Origin: a virus
DNA: 55,413 nt
Virus record (IMG/VR): IMGVR_UViG_3300034027_000007
Coordinates: 1-55,413 of that record
Direction: 5' to 3' (one strand)
This document shows positions 16,418 to 24,047 of this stretch, piece after piece; positions within the stretch are counted from its first letter, which is position 1, and each line of letters begins with the position of its first letter. Under the pieces are notes generated by a model. It was not told where the DNA came from. It ran no database searches and worked only from the letters and a program-made list of their open reading frames with translations. Position numbers and translations under genes: made by a program.

Positions 16418-17155
16418 TTAAACGCTGACCGGGTTAGAGCCAATTAGTGCAGCGAGTGATTGCTGCCTGGTTAAATACTTTTGCTCTTGCTCTTGCAGCG
16501 TCAGTTTCAAATCATCAATTTGGACACTTAGGATTGATTTGTTAGTCTCGTTGACTGAGGTTAAATGCGTTTCTTTCCCTATCTCAGCATCGAGTTTTAA
16601 TGCACCTTGTCGCGTTTTTGATTGCTGAATTCCGAGGTTGTTTAACTCAGTATTGATGCCTTCCCGAGCTGTTGCGTACCTGACTTGCTCTTGCCCAATC
16701 TTGGCTGATTTAATGGCTGCTTTGAATGTAGACAGCATCACGTCTAAACCGTCGCTGATGTTGTCTATATAGTTTTTGTGTTCGCCATACTGGATCTTGT
16801 TTAACTCTCGCTCGTTGTTGGTGACGCGACCGTAGCCGGCCGCCTCAAATGATGCGGGATTAGATAAATCTGTTACGTTGGTCAAGGGCGTGAAATCAGG
16901 GAGGTTAGCCGACAGATTGAGCGGTAATCTACTGAAATCTAAAGCGCTTGTGCTGGCTGTCTGTTTTGGAGCTAGATTAAAATCAGGCTCGTGTACTAGC
17001 TGTGAGGTTGCAACATAAGCCTCGGCTTGTTGCTCGTCATCAGGTAACAAGTTGTTAACAGCTTTTACAACTGTTTGTTTAACTGCTTGCTTGGCTCGTT
17101 GAGTGCGGCTAGTCTTTTTTTGACTGCTGGCTGGTTTGGTTCTGGTAGCTACCAT
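16418..17155 (-). CDS. Hypothetical protein with basic N-terminus and coiled coil (245 aa)
   Basis: No family recognised. The first 35 residues are strongly basic (SQKKTSRTQRAKQAVKQT), so nucleic acid binding is possible. The C-terminal half is a long helix or coiled coil (about residues 115-240). It is preceded by TAGGAGATATCGAGC, where the stop of the 45-aa ORF overlaps the AGGAG site, so the two genes are probably coupled. It precedes the ATPase gene in the same operon. Confidence 0.8.
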   Translation of the reverse strand: MVATRTKPASSQKKTSRTQRAKQAVKQTVVKAVNNLLPDDEQQAEAYVATSQLVHEPDFNLAPKQTASTSALDFSRLPLNLSANLPDFTPLTNVTDLSNPASFEAAGYGRVTNNERELNKIQYGEHKNYIDNISDGLDVMLSTFKAAIKSAKIGQEQVRYATAREGINTELNNLGIQQSKTRQGALKLDAEIGKETHLTSVNETNKSILSVQIDDLKLTLQEQEQKYLTRQQSLAALIGSNPVSV

Positions 17156-17167
17156 GCTCGATATCTC

Positions 17168-17305
17168 CTAAATGACGTGAGTGTTTAAAATTGCCCAAAA
17201 CGAGATAAAACCCTGCCTGAGTTTTTGCAAGTCTTGATAAAGATTTGCTTGATTAAATTGGTTGATTTCTGTTAAAAAATGCTTAGCCGTCGATGGTGTG
17301 AACAT
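17168..17305 (-). CDS. Small ORF (45 aa)
   Basis: ATG 17305 is preceded by AGGGAGAG at a spacing of about 7 nt. The product (MFTPSTAKHFLTEI ... QGFISFWAILNTHVI) is helical with a C-terminal hydrophobic end. Its stop codon TAG forms part of the AGGAG site of the next gene. It overlaps the upstream 66-codon frame by 23 nt. Confidence 0.6.
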   Translation of the reverse strand: MFTPSTAKHFLTEINQFNQANLYQDLQKLRQGFISFWAILNTHVI

Positions 17306-17483
17306 ACGCGATCTCTCCCTGCCAAAAGGCGTTACAATATTGGTTGTACAGTGTCTCGATTTTTGGGTCGCGAGTGCTTCTATACTGCTGCCACAGTGCC
17401 TCGCTAATTGCTTTTAAAGTGTCTTGATACCGTTGAAAGGTATCAAGACTAGCGCCGCTGAGATGGTGCGGTATTGGAGCAAT
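17283..17483 (-). CDS. Small ORF without a standard start codon (66 codons)
   Basis: This frame fills the gap between the 180-aa gene and the 45-aa ORF. It encodes a protein-like sequence (PHHLSGASLDTFQRYQDTLK ... NAFWQGEIAYVHTIDG). No ATG, GTG or TTG occurs in frame near its 5' end. An ATT stands 2 nt after the stop of the upstream gene, and the frame is -1 relative to that gene. Possible explanations are an ATT start through coupling, a frameshift, or a sequencing error. An 11-bp perfect inverted repeat lies inside it. Confidence 0.45.
   Translation of the reverse strand: MAPIPHHLSGASLDTFQRYQDTLKAISEALWQQYRSTRDPKIETLYNQYCNAFWQGEIAYVHTIDG
17421..17449. other. Perfect 11-bp inverted repeat in a coding frame
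   Basis: GTCTTGATACC (17421-17431) and GGTATCAAGAC (17439-17449) with a 7-nt loop. No T tract follows on either strand. It could be an operator or an mRNA hairpin acting on coupling of the small downstream ORFs. Confidence 0.6.
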
Positions 17484-17485
17484 AC

Positions 17486-18028
17486 TTAATAAATCGCTGG
17501 CAACGCTGCGATCGATGCTTTGACTTTCGTTACCCTCCCGGCAAACTTCCCCCGCTTGGCTTGATGGTTGGTTGCAGATTGCACGATCGCTTTAGTCCGC
17601 TCGTTGATATCTGCGATTGTTTGTTCGGAACGTTCCATCTCAGACTCGAAGTAAGCGCCGATCGTCTCTTCCTTACCGCCCTTGTAGGCGTTTACAATCT
17701 CTACACCTGCGATTCGGCCTTGTTGGCGGCTGACAGCCAACTGCACCTCAAGCAAAGCATTCATAACGCCGTATTCAAAACCATCATCTGATAGAATCAC
17801 GTCGGAGGATTCAGCAACCGTTAGTTGGCCGCCCGTTAATTGCTGGCTGGTGCTGGGTGTTTCGGTGCTGTCGTACTGGGCGGCGTGGTACTTGATGCGG
17901 TCTAAAAACTCCTGCGGCACTTCCGAGTTGACCGTCCATTTTTGATCGGGGTAAGCTCCTGTGATTTGTCCTAAAAGGGCTTTAGGGGCTTGTTTGCAAT
18001 TTTCTGCAACTGTTGCGATAGTAGGCAT
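17486..18028 (-). CDS. Hypothetical protein (180 aa)
   Basis: No family recognised. It is soluble and mixed alpha-beta by eye, with a Ser/Thr/Gln-rich centre and a basic C-terminus (NHQAKRGKFAGRVTKVKAS). CCAGGAAC about 10 nt before the ATG is a good ribosome binding site. It belongs to the minus-strand operon from 19143 to 12504. Confidence 0.8.
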   Translation of the reverse strand: MPTIATVAENCKQAPKALLGQITGAYPDQKWTVNSEVPQEFLDRIKYHAAQYDSTETPSTSQQLTGGQLTVAESSDVILSDDGFEYGVMNALLEVQLAVSRQQGRIAGVEIVNAYKGGKEETIGAYFESEMERSEQTIADINERTKAIVQSATNHQAKRGKFAGRVTKVKASIAALPAIY

Positions 18029-18044
18029 AATTTTGGGTTCCTGG

Positions 18045-18365
18045 TTAATTGTATTGTTGATGTTGGTAGTGCATTTTTAATTCCATTTGTACGCGCAATT
18101 TATTGCGATGAAGTACAAATAAACTACGGACTCGCTGTAACTCGAATAGATGCCAATCAGTTAGTCTTTCGCCGTTTAATCCACCCGTGAAAGGGTTTTT
18201 AAAAGTACCGAAGTTTTCCTCGGCAAAAATAACTAACATTTCTAAATACCTTGTAACAGTTCGCCCGCTAACTGGTGGCGATAATTGCTCGCCCGCTTCA
18301 TCGCGGGTATAAACCTGCGGATTGTCAACAGAAACCGAACCCGCAGCAGGGGCGATATTTGGCAT
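18045..18365 (-). CDS. Helix-turn-helix-like protein (106 aa)
   Basis: The middle, YTRDEAGEQLSPPVSGRTVTRYLEML, has the form of a MerR or excisionase-type winged helix-turn-helix with an insertion, followed by GERLTDWHLFELQRVRSLF, which would be the second helix pair. This suggests a small DNA-binding protein. CAGGAG lies 9 nt before the ATG. Confidence 0.55.
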   Translation of the reverse strand: MPNIAPAAGSVSVDNPQVYTRDEAGEQLSPPVSGRTVTRYLEMLVIFAEENFGTFKNPFTGGLNGERLTDWHLFELQRVRSLFVLHRNKLRVQMELKMHYQHQQYN

Positions 18366-18397
18366 ACTTTATTAACTCCTGGTAGATAGCTTGTGTA

Positions 18398-18457
18398 TTG
18401 CCTGCCTGCACAGGCAAACCCTAAAAGGGATTAATGCAGGACTAGCCGAGGGGCTAG
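18398..18457. repeat. Three-hairpin intergenic module, copy 1
   Basis: Three short stem-loops follow each other: TTGCCTG/CAGGCAA, CCCTAAAAGGG, and CTAGCC-GAGG-GGCTAG. The last two are repeated almost exactly at 18789-18827. The module lies between two minus-strand genes of one operon and could process or stabilise the mRNA. Confidence 0.65.
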
Positions 18458-18468
18458 CCGTCAATTGT

Positions 18469-18747
18469 TTACATGAAATTGAAGCCTAGGGCTTGATTCA
18501 AAGCGCTGTTAAATTCGGCGTTGTTTGGCGGGTTGCGCTTGTCTTGCTCAACTTGTTTTAAGCAGTTAGTGTATTCTTTCAAATCAGCAATGATTTTCCC
18601 GAGTGTGCAATCTGTCAAGTCTTTAAAACCCTCTGTTCCTTCTAAGGCTACCAAATCATCAGTTTGCACCATCTCCATGCCTGCCGCGTTACCAGTTAAA
18701 ACAGTGACAATCATTTCTAAATCATCTGCACTAATCGATTTAGCCAT
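18469..18747 (-). CDS. Hypothetical protein (92 aa)
   Basis: No family recognised. It is acidic, helical and soluble (SADDLEMIVTVLTGNAAGME ... NSALNQALGFNFM). ATG 18747 is chosen over 18771 because AGGAG lies 8 nt upstream. It is flanked on both sides by the three-hairpin modules. Confidence 0.75.
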   Translation of the reverse strand: MAKSISADDLEMIVTVLTGNAAGMEMVQTDDLVALEGTEGFKDLTDCTLGKIIADLKEYTNCLKQVEQDKRNPPNNAEFNSALNQALGFNFM

Positions 18748-18772
18748 AAATACTCCTAAAGTTGTTGTCAAT

Positions 18773-18827
18773 ATTGCCTTTCGGCAATCCCTAAAAGGGA
18801 TTAATTAATGCTAGCCGAGGGGCTAGC
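18773..18827. repeat. Three-hairpin intergenic module, copy 2
   Basis: ATTGCC-TTTC-GGCAAT, CCCTAAAAGGG and GCTAGCC-GAGG-GGCTAGC in series, matching the order of the copy at 18398-18457. Confidence 0.65.
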
Positions 18828-18837
18828 ACAAGCTTAA

Positions 18838-19143
18838 TTAATCGTTGTCGTCTTCTTCCTCTTCTTCCTCTTCTTCCTCTTCTTCCTCTTCTTCCTCTTC
18901 TTCTTCCTCCTGTTCCTCTTCCTCTTGGTCGCCGTCTTCGTAGTCATCCGGGTTGTAGGCGTCGCCGTCTTCGTCTTCCTCTTCGTCTTCCCCCACGTTA
19001 TCTTGATTATCTTCCTCGGCTTCCTCGGCTTCCTCGGTTGGCTCGGTTGGGTCAACTAATTCGCTGCCTTCCGTTGGCTCGCCTACACTAAACACCGCTG
19101 GGGGAATGGGGCCGGGTTGCCCGATATTGTTGATAAAGCTCAT
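18838..19143 (-). CDS. Highly acidic protein with poly-Glu tail (101 aa)
   Basis: About 60 of the 101 residues, nearly all in the C-terminal two thirds, are Glu or Asp; residues about 73-101 are almost pure Glu/Asp. The tail is encoded by a TCTTCC/TCTTCT hexamer-like repeat at 18850-18910, prone to slippage. AGGAG lies 5 nt before the ATG. It is the first gene of the minus-strand operon. Such proteins can mimic DNA or bind basic partners; the role here is unknown. Confidence 0.75.
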   Translation of the reverse strand: MSFINNIGQPGPIPPAVFSVGEPTEGSELVDPTEPTEEAEEAEEDNQDNVGEDEEEDEDGDAYNPDDYEDGDQEEEEQEEEEEEEEEEEEEEEEEEEDDND

Positions 19144-19169
19144 AAGGCTCCTGTAAATTATTTTTGCTT

Positions 19170-19210
19170 GTGTCTGGGAAATGTCCGGGTCATGTCCGGG
19201 TCATGTCCGA
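19170..19210. repeat. 11-bp repeat cluster 6 (iteron-like, intergenic)
   Basis: A degenerate unit GTGTCTGGGAA is followed by ATGTCCGGGTC twice and a partial ATGTCCGA, in exact 11-bp phase. The cluster lies between the start of the minus-strand ATPase operon and the ribbon-helix-helix-like gene, the expected place for an iteron or centromere site. Confidence 0.75.
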
Positions 19211-19222
19211 ATAAAATTAACT

Positions 19223-19240
19223 TACCTGAGATTTCAGGTA
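19223..19240. promoter_or_regulatory. Inverted repeat, possible operator
   Basis: TACCTGA-GATT-TCAGGTA is a perfect 7-bp dyad between the divergent operons. It may control either direction. Confidence 0.5.
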
Positions 19241-19279
19241 TCTGTCAAGTGATTTAATAAAAAAAGATTTCTCAAAATG

Positions 19280-19330
19280 ATGCTGAAAGGCTAAAACCCT
19301 TGTGTTATGCTGGTTGCAGCCTTTTAGCAT
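19280..19330 (+). promoter_or_regulatory. Long stem-loop in the leader of the RHH-like gene
   Basis: ATGCTGAAAGGCT (19280-19292) and AGCCTTTTAGCAT (19318-19330) pair at 12 of 13 positions, with the odd pair G-U in RNA. It lies 18 nt before the ATG at 19348, and may be an mRNA hairpin or a pair of operator half-sites. Confidence 0.55.
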
Positions 19331-19347
19331 TTGGATCGAATCGAACC

Positions 19348-19623
19348 ATGACTCAAGTCTCAGGAACCATACCAGACCATATTGACGAATCGTTAATATT
19401 TCTCAGTGACAAATTAGATGTCTCAAAGTCGAGCTTGATTGCTACGTGCATCGAACTGGGCCTTGATGTCTTTATCAAAAGCTTAAACGATCGCCAAATT
19501 TGCTTTACAAATATTGACGAGCTTATAGAACTACTCACCGTTAGGCGCTTGGCTAGAGAGAAAGCGGCCGAGGTCGCAGCATTACAGGAAGCGGCGGCGC
19601 AAGACAACAAGGCTCGCATATAA
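19348..19623 (+). CDS. Ribbon-helix-helix-like DNA-binding protein (91 aa)
   Basis: The N-terminal VSGTIPDHIDESLIFLSDKL followed by SKSSLIATCIELGLDVF has the strand-helix-turn-helix layout of RHH (CopG/ParG/ParR-like) proteins. I chose ATG 19348 because the upstream start at 19300 would code through the leader stem-loop. It is next to the 11-bp iteron-like cluster, so it is the best candidate for its binder. The last 42 nt overlap the convergent fibre gene. Confidence 0.6.
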   Translation: MTQVSGTIPDHIDESLIFLSDKLDVSKSSLIATCIELGLDVFIKSLNDRQICFTNIDELIELLTVRRLAREKAAEVAALQEAAAQDNKARI

Positions 19624-20607
19624 CTCGCCCCCGGAACTGTTGCCCACAGGACGGCCCAAGCTCGCATCTGCGTTGTTTGGGTGCGTTGCTGAGGCGATCG
19701 CCTCTAGCCGCAGTTCTGGCGCGGCGGTAGTGACTACAAAAACTCCAAACCCGGTAGATCCTTGATTGAAGTCCTCACCTGCGGCAGAGCGGCCGGCAAT
19801 CGACTGCACCGCAGAACCGATCGCCACTTGATCCGAACCCAACATGATCCGAGTGTTGCCGCCGCTGATGCCGCAGAATGTCCCGAAAGAAAATACATAA
19901 TATCGGCAATTCCCCCCAGTACAAGGAACCTTTAAACCATAGCTGCTAAAGTTTAGATCCACTTCCTCTAAACCGATAATATTTCTACAATTTATATAAC
20001 CTTCCGTGTTCATTTGAGCAGTATTAAAGTTATTGGGTGTGAGGTTTCCACCCGGCAAGGTAACGTTCCGGCGACAGCTAACCGATGCCATTTCATAAGT
20101 GAAGGATTGACCGCTAGATACACGCCAATTAATGCTGCCAGTGCTATTAATTGTCAGCATAGATCCGCTGTTTTTGGTAGAGCTAGCAACAGCACTTAAA
20201 AAAGCATTGTAGGGCAAAGCATCAGCACTGACGGCGGTTAAATTAGTGTCAGCAGTAGTTAGCAAAGCGTTAGCGGTTGCTATTTTGGCTACAGCACTGC
20301 TATTGCTAGTGTTGAGAGTGTTAGCGGTTGTGTTGGTTTGAAACGATGTAACCAGTATAGGGTTAGCTGTATTTTGTACTGCTTGTAAGTTGGTTTGCTG
20401 TGTGCTAAAACTTGTTTCTATGCTTACAACAGCATTGTTAATGACATTAATTTGCTGCTCGATTTGTGCGGATGTGTTGCCCAACAGTTGCAACTGATCG
20501 GCGATTGCTTGCCAAGTCTGGTTAAATACTGACGCCAATTGCTCGTCAGTATCTCTAAATTTGCGAGCCAAGCTATAGTTAGATCGAGGTGTAAAGTTTG
20601 TTGGCAT
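19582..20607 (-). CDS. Putative tail fibre protein (341 aa)
   Basis: A short N-terminal head is followed by a Gln/Asn/Thr-rich coiled region (residues about 40-135) and a C-terminal beta-rich knob with several Cys (SCRRNV, NCRNI, CTGGNCRYYVF, FCGISGG). The knob resembles those of the next two genes, suggesting related receptor-binding tips. It starts at 20607, one base overlapping the stop of the upstream fibre gene, so the pair is coupled. Confidence 0.7.
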   Translation of the reverse strand: MPTNFTPRSNYSLARKFRDTDEQLASVFNQTWQAIADQLQLLGNTSAQIEQQINVINNAVVSIETSFSTQQTNLQAVQNTANPILVTSFQTNTTANTLNTSNSSAVAKIATANALLTTADTNLTAVSADALPYNAFLSAVASSTKNSGSMLTINSTGSINWRVSSGQSFTYEMASVSCRRNVTLPGGNLTPNNFNTAQMNTEGYINCRNIIGLEEVDLNFSSYGLKVPCTGGNCRYYVFSFGTFCGISGGNTRIMLGSDQVAIGSAVQSIAGRSAAGEDFNQGSTGFGVFVVTTAAPELRLEAIASATHPNNADASLGRPVGNSSGGELYASLVVLRRRFL

Positions 20608-21590
20608 TAGTAAATAATCCTCATAAAAAATAGAGCCGATTGCTGTGCCGAATAGTCAGAAAAATTAGCGGCTGCACCTCTCTGATTGTTGATAGTTGGC
20701 GGGTTAGCTTCATAAAAACTTTGAAAGTCTACCAAAATTTGAGAGTTTGTAAAAAATGTCCCTTGAATTCGGCTGATAAAGTTGACAGGCTCGCTGCCTA
20801 TAACTGACCCTGAAACCGTACCGCGAGACGCCGATCCAAAAACCAAAACGGTATTGTTTGTTATGTTCCTCAGTCTGCACTTAAAGCCGCTGGTGCAGCC
20901 CGTAGTGTGACCAAAAACAACATATTCCCCCGGTGGTACTGTTAGCTCTTTAGTGACATTATCGAGCGTAATTGTGGTGTTGTTATAATTGGTTATGTCT
21001 AAAGGGATAGCCGCCCAAGCGTTTAGCGCTTGACTGCCGCCAGAAGCAAGAGGGCTTAATCGCCTAGAGAATAAAGCCATCTTAAAACTGACGCCAGAAC
21101 CTGACGATCCGGTTGTTCGCCATAAAATGTTATTATTGCTGTCAGTTCCGAGCAGTCGATTGCTTGTTTTAGTAGCCGCAGCAATCCCAGACAAAATATT
21201 AGAATATGCCTGTATGTTTTGCCCAATAACTAATGAGTTAATTAGTTCGTTAATTGCCGTTACCCTGTTAGTTTGTATCTGTGCATTCTGGGCGTTGTTG
21301 GCGCTGCTGTCTTGTATTGCTGTCAAAACAGTGTTATTGCTGTCATTGGCGCTTAATGCGTTGCTTAACTGCTGTTGCAAGGTGTTAGCCTGTGCAATTA
21401 ATGCAGCAAACTGCGGGGAAGCGGTGGCGATTCTCCCCTCTAATTGAGTCGTCAAATTCTCTAGCTGCAACCTTAAAGTTTTTACTCTCTGTATGTTGGT
21501 TTTAGCTGTTAGGGCGATCGCGTTGTAGAGCGCGGCATCAGAGGGCTGATTGCGCTCAAACATGGGTAAAGGGTCTATTTGAGCAGGCAT
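20607..21590 (-). CDS. Putative tail fibre protein (327 aa)
   Basis: The N-terminal half is a coiled region rich in Leu, Gln and Asn. The C-terminal half is a beta-sandwich-like knob: ALNAWAAIPLDITNYNN, then LTVPPGEYVVFGHTTGC, and LFFMRIIY at the end. The W-A-A-(I/M)-P and (V/I)-P-(P/S)-G-x-Y-x-V pattern recurs in the tail protein I fusion next to it. Confidence 0.7.
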   Translation of the reverse strand: MPAQIDPLPMFERNQPSDAALYNAIALTAKTNIQRVKTLRLQLENLTTQLEGRIATASPQFAALIAQANTLQQQLSNALSANDSNNTVLTAIQDSSANNAQNAQIQTNRVTAINELINSLVIGQNIQAYSNILSGIAAATKTSNRLLGTDSNNNILWRTTGSSGSGVSFKMALFSRRLSPLASGGSQALNAWAAIPLDITNYNNTTITLDNVTKELTVPPGEYVVFGHTTGCTSGFKCRLRNITNNTVLVFGSASRGTVSGSVIGSEPVNFISRIQGTFFTNSQILVDFQSFYEANPPTINNQRGAAANFSDYSAQQSALFFMRIIY

Positions 21591-21682
21591 ATAAAAAGTG
21601 TCTTACACGATCCAAACCGAGATTAAGACAGCGTAAGACAACGTAAAGTGTACAGTTTCACCGTTCATTATGACACGGCTAA

Positions 21683-23245
21683 TTAAGGATAAACCCGCAT
21701 CAGCACCGCTTGCTGGTAAACTTGCTCGATCGCGTTGGCTGTACTCTGTCCTGCTGTCAAGCCGGCCCCGTTTGGGTGCAGTATTTTAGCTTTAAATTGA
21801 AACTCGATCTGAGTGTTCCCGGTAACGCTAAAGACCGCCAACAGCGTCCCCTCTGCCGCCCAAGTATCGCCGATTGAACCGCCGCCCGTTACTGTCTGGC
21901 CGGCACTACCCTGCTCGATAACTGTCCCGGTGGTGACATTCCAAATGCGGGCCCCGAAGGATAAGCACCCGCACCCTTGCCAGTTGTAAGTTACAAAGTA
22001 AGTGCCGCTGGGAATTGTGAAACGGGAAGCGCTCACAACCGACAGATAATCATCATCGTTGCTCGCCACGGTGAAAGGCATTGCCGCCCACACATCGGGG
22101 GCGGTATAGTTCCCGGCGTTGGTTCCGGCTGGCTGCTTGAATACCAGGCTGGCCACTTGTGGGATAAATATGCCTATAGGCGGGGTATTTTGTAAGACTA
22201 AAGTGTTGTCTGTTGCGGTGGCAATTACTCGATCTGTTGGGAAGGTTGCGCCGGGAATTAAAGCAGAAATATCCGATAGTGTTGGGTGTTTCCTTTGTAC
22301 CGTTGAATCTAACTGCCGCAGGTTAGATCCGGCTGAGATCGTACTCGCTTGCGTCTCTAATTGATTGGTTGAGGTTACTAGAGCGTTAACCGTTGGTGTT
22401 AGGTTAGCTAGTCGAATACTGAGGGCGTTATTGCTGCTTTGTAGGGCTGTTATGCCCTGGTTTATAGTTGATAGCTGCGAGTCGATTGTACCCCCGCCTA
22501 ATGAAGCGATAGCGGCGCTCATTGCATTAACTCTAGTACCTAAAGCGGCAAGAGCATCAATTTCAAACTTTATATTGTTAATTAGTCCCTGAATTTGCGC
22601 GTTAAAGTTATCTGCGTGGTTGCCTTGAGTGTTTGTAAGTAAAACTAAAGCTTGCTCGCTAGGATTGGGGATAAATGCCGTTGCAGCATCTAACCAGGGC
22701 TGCGGGGCCGGCTCTGTTTCTGCAAGTCCTTCTAAGTTGGAACTGCCATCGAGCAATCGGGTATTTTTTAAGACGATCGCGTTGATAAATCGGATAGAGG
22801 TTAACTTCCGGCTAGGAGGCTTTAGAGTGTTTATTATCGCTTCTACTTCGTTGTAGCGAAAGGGCTGCTGAGTGATTACCTCAAACTCTCCCCACTGCCT
22901 GATATTGTCCTTAATTGGGTTTTCTAGGAACGTTGCACCCGGATATCCAAAAATCTCTAGCACCCGCTTGATCGAGCGCGGGGTTCCGGCTAACTCCATC
23001 AGTACGGCTGACTCTGCCAATAGTTGCCGCTGATCGGCAATCGGCAAGCGGGTAGCCAAACCAGCTATCGGGCCCATGCCAAATTGAGCGAGCTTGTAGG
23101 GTATCAGCGAGGGCGGTATTGTGGCAGGATCTAAATCTGCGTGCTCGCAGCACAGCCAATAAACAATCCTGACAAAGTTCTTGCCGCGATCGTCGGCAAT
23201 TGATGAAGGCAGCAGTCTCAAAGCGTCAAATAGTGTAATAGGCAT
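21683..23245 (-). CDS. Tail protein I (P2 gpI-like) fused to a fibre (520 aa)
   Basis: Residues about 1-150 match the gpI baseplate family in outline: LLPSSIADDRGKNFVRIVYW, then ESAVLMELAGTPRSIKRVLE and FGYPGA. Residues 190-340 form a coiled stalk, and the C-terminus is a beta knob (VWAAMPFTV, FTIPSGTYFVTYNWQGCGC, QAVLMRVYP) like those of the two neighbouring fibres. The baseplate component therefore carries its own fibre. ATG 23245 is preferred over the GTG/ATG at 23278 because the upstream part covers the DnaA-box dyad. Confidence 0.75.
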   Translation of the reverse strand: MPITLFDALRLLPSSIADDRGKNFVRIVYWLCCEHADLDPATIPPSLIPYKLAQFGMGPIAGLATRLPIADQRQLLAESAVLMELAGTPRSIKRVLEIFGYPGATFLENPIKDNIRQWGEFEVITQQPFRYNEVEAIINTLKPPSRKLTSIRFINAIVLKNTRLLDGSSNLEGLAETEPAPQPWLDAATAFIPNPSEQALVLLTNTQGNHADNFNAQIQGLINNIKFEIDALAALGTRVNAMSAAIASLGGGTIDSQLSTINQGITALQSSNNALSIRLANLTPTVNALVTSTNQLETQASTISAGSNLRQLDSTVQRKHPTLSDISALIPGATFPTDRVIATATDNTLVLQNTPPIGIFIPQVASLVFKQPAGTNAGNYTAPDVWAAMPFTVASNDDDYLSVVSASRFTIPSGTYFVTYNWQGCGCLSFGARIWNVTTGTVIEQGSAGQTVTGGGSIGDTWAAEGTLLAVFSVTGNTQIEFQFKAKILHPNGAGLTAGQSTANAIEQVYQQAVLMRVYP

Positions 23246-23266
23246 AGGTTTCGGGTTTGTGGTTAA

Positions 23267-23298
23267 CGTTATCCACAATCAAGATAGGGTGGATAACG
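23267..23298. promoter_or_regulatory. Inverted pair of DnaA-box-like sites
   Basis: CGTTATCCAC and GTGGATAACG form a perfect 10-bp dyad with a 12-nt spacer. The left arm contains TTATCCACA, an exact E. coli DnaA-box consensus, and the right arm an 8-of-9 match in the opposite direction. A GATAGGG word lies in the spacer. It is placed between divergent genes. Confidence 0.5.
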
Positions 23299-23319
23299 GA
23301 CGGTTTGCGGGGGTTAACG

Positions 23320-23325
23320 TATAAT
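23320..23325 (+). promoter_or_regulatory. -10 element (TATAAT)
   Basis: Perfect -10 hexamer 26 nt before the start at 23352. No good -35 is seen; the dyad at 23267-23298 ends where it would be. Confidence 0.5.
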
Positions 23326-23351
23326 AGCGCTATATCTATCAAGTACCGATT

Positions 23352-23672
23352 ATGCTGACACCAAAACACGGGGCGATAATTAACCAAATGCCGAGGGCTT
23401 ACTGTATCGAGGTTTATCTCGGTTTTGTTCCCAAAAAAAAGCTTATTAGGAAGTTAGAGGCGCTAGGAAAATACAAAGGTATACAAATACAGGGGGTGAG
23501 GGAAATTGTCAGTAGGGCTGATTACTGGGTTAGTTATACAAAGGTTTGGGATGGGTTAGACATAGCCAACAAAATTAAGAAAATCTTTGAAAAACAGGGG
23601 GTTAATAATGTTTTGTTAGAACGTCAATTAGCTACAGATGAAAAGGAGAGGTTTAACTATTGTGACGATTGA
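23352..23672 (+). CDS. Hypothetical protein (106 aa)
   Basis: The alternation YCIEVYLGF, helix, VREIVSRADYWVSYTKV, helix, VNNVLLER resembles a small ferredoxin-like or SPOR-like alpha-beta fold, but no diagnostic residues allow a call. Its 3' end overlaps the next gene, whose ribosome binding site lies inside it. Confidence 0.7.
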   Translation: MLTPKHGAIINQMPRAYCIEVYLGFVPKKKLIRKLEALGKYKGIQIQGVREIVSRADYWVSYTKVWDGLDIANKIKKIFEKQGVNNVLLERQLATDEKERFNYCDD

Positions 23673-24024
23673 AATAGATCGAGAGGCGCTTAAAGCAATT
23701 GTTGAGCAACTAACAGCCGATTTAGGTTTAAACCATTCCGATCGGCTGTTTAATGCTTTGGTGGGTGTTGAGGATGCTTACCCGCCTACTGATAATTTCG
23801 ATCCAGAACAAAATCTCGGAAGTAGTGAGGAATATGCTATATTTAAAGCTGTCAGTGCTTACAATTTAGAGCAGCTTTATTTAGTGAAAAACGGCGTCAG
23901 GTTAAATATAGTTTTTCATTCTTATGCTGACACGTTGCTAACTATTAAGCAGATGGTATTATCCGGGAAAACTTTTACTGAGATCATGGCTTGGCTGTTG
24001 GAAGGTGTTTATACCTTTAGATAA
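23662..24024 (+). CDS. Hypothetical protein (120 aa)
   Basis: No family recognised. GTG 23662 is preferred to the ATG at 23638 because AAAGGAGAG (23642-23650) fits a ribosome binding site for it. The sequence is acidic and helical (DREALKAIVEQLTADLG ... FTEIMAWLLEGVYTF). Confidence 0.7.
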   Translation: MTIEIDREALKAIVEQLTADLGLNHSDRLFNALVGVEDAYPPTDNFDPEQNLGSSEEYAIFKAVSAYNLEQLYLVKNGVRLNIVFHSYADTLLTIKQMVLSGKTFTEIMAWLLEGVYTFR

Positions 24025-24047
24025 TTAACAATCTAGACAGGAAAACA

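Noticed and set aside
17486-17492. Programmed -1 frameshift from the 180-aa gene into the 66-codon frame
   Set aside because: The bases around the stop (GCG ATT TAT TAA) do not form an X_XXY_YYZ heptamer in frame, so a standard slip is not supported.
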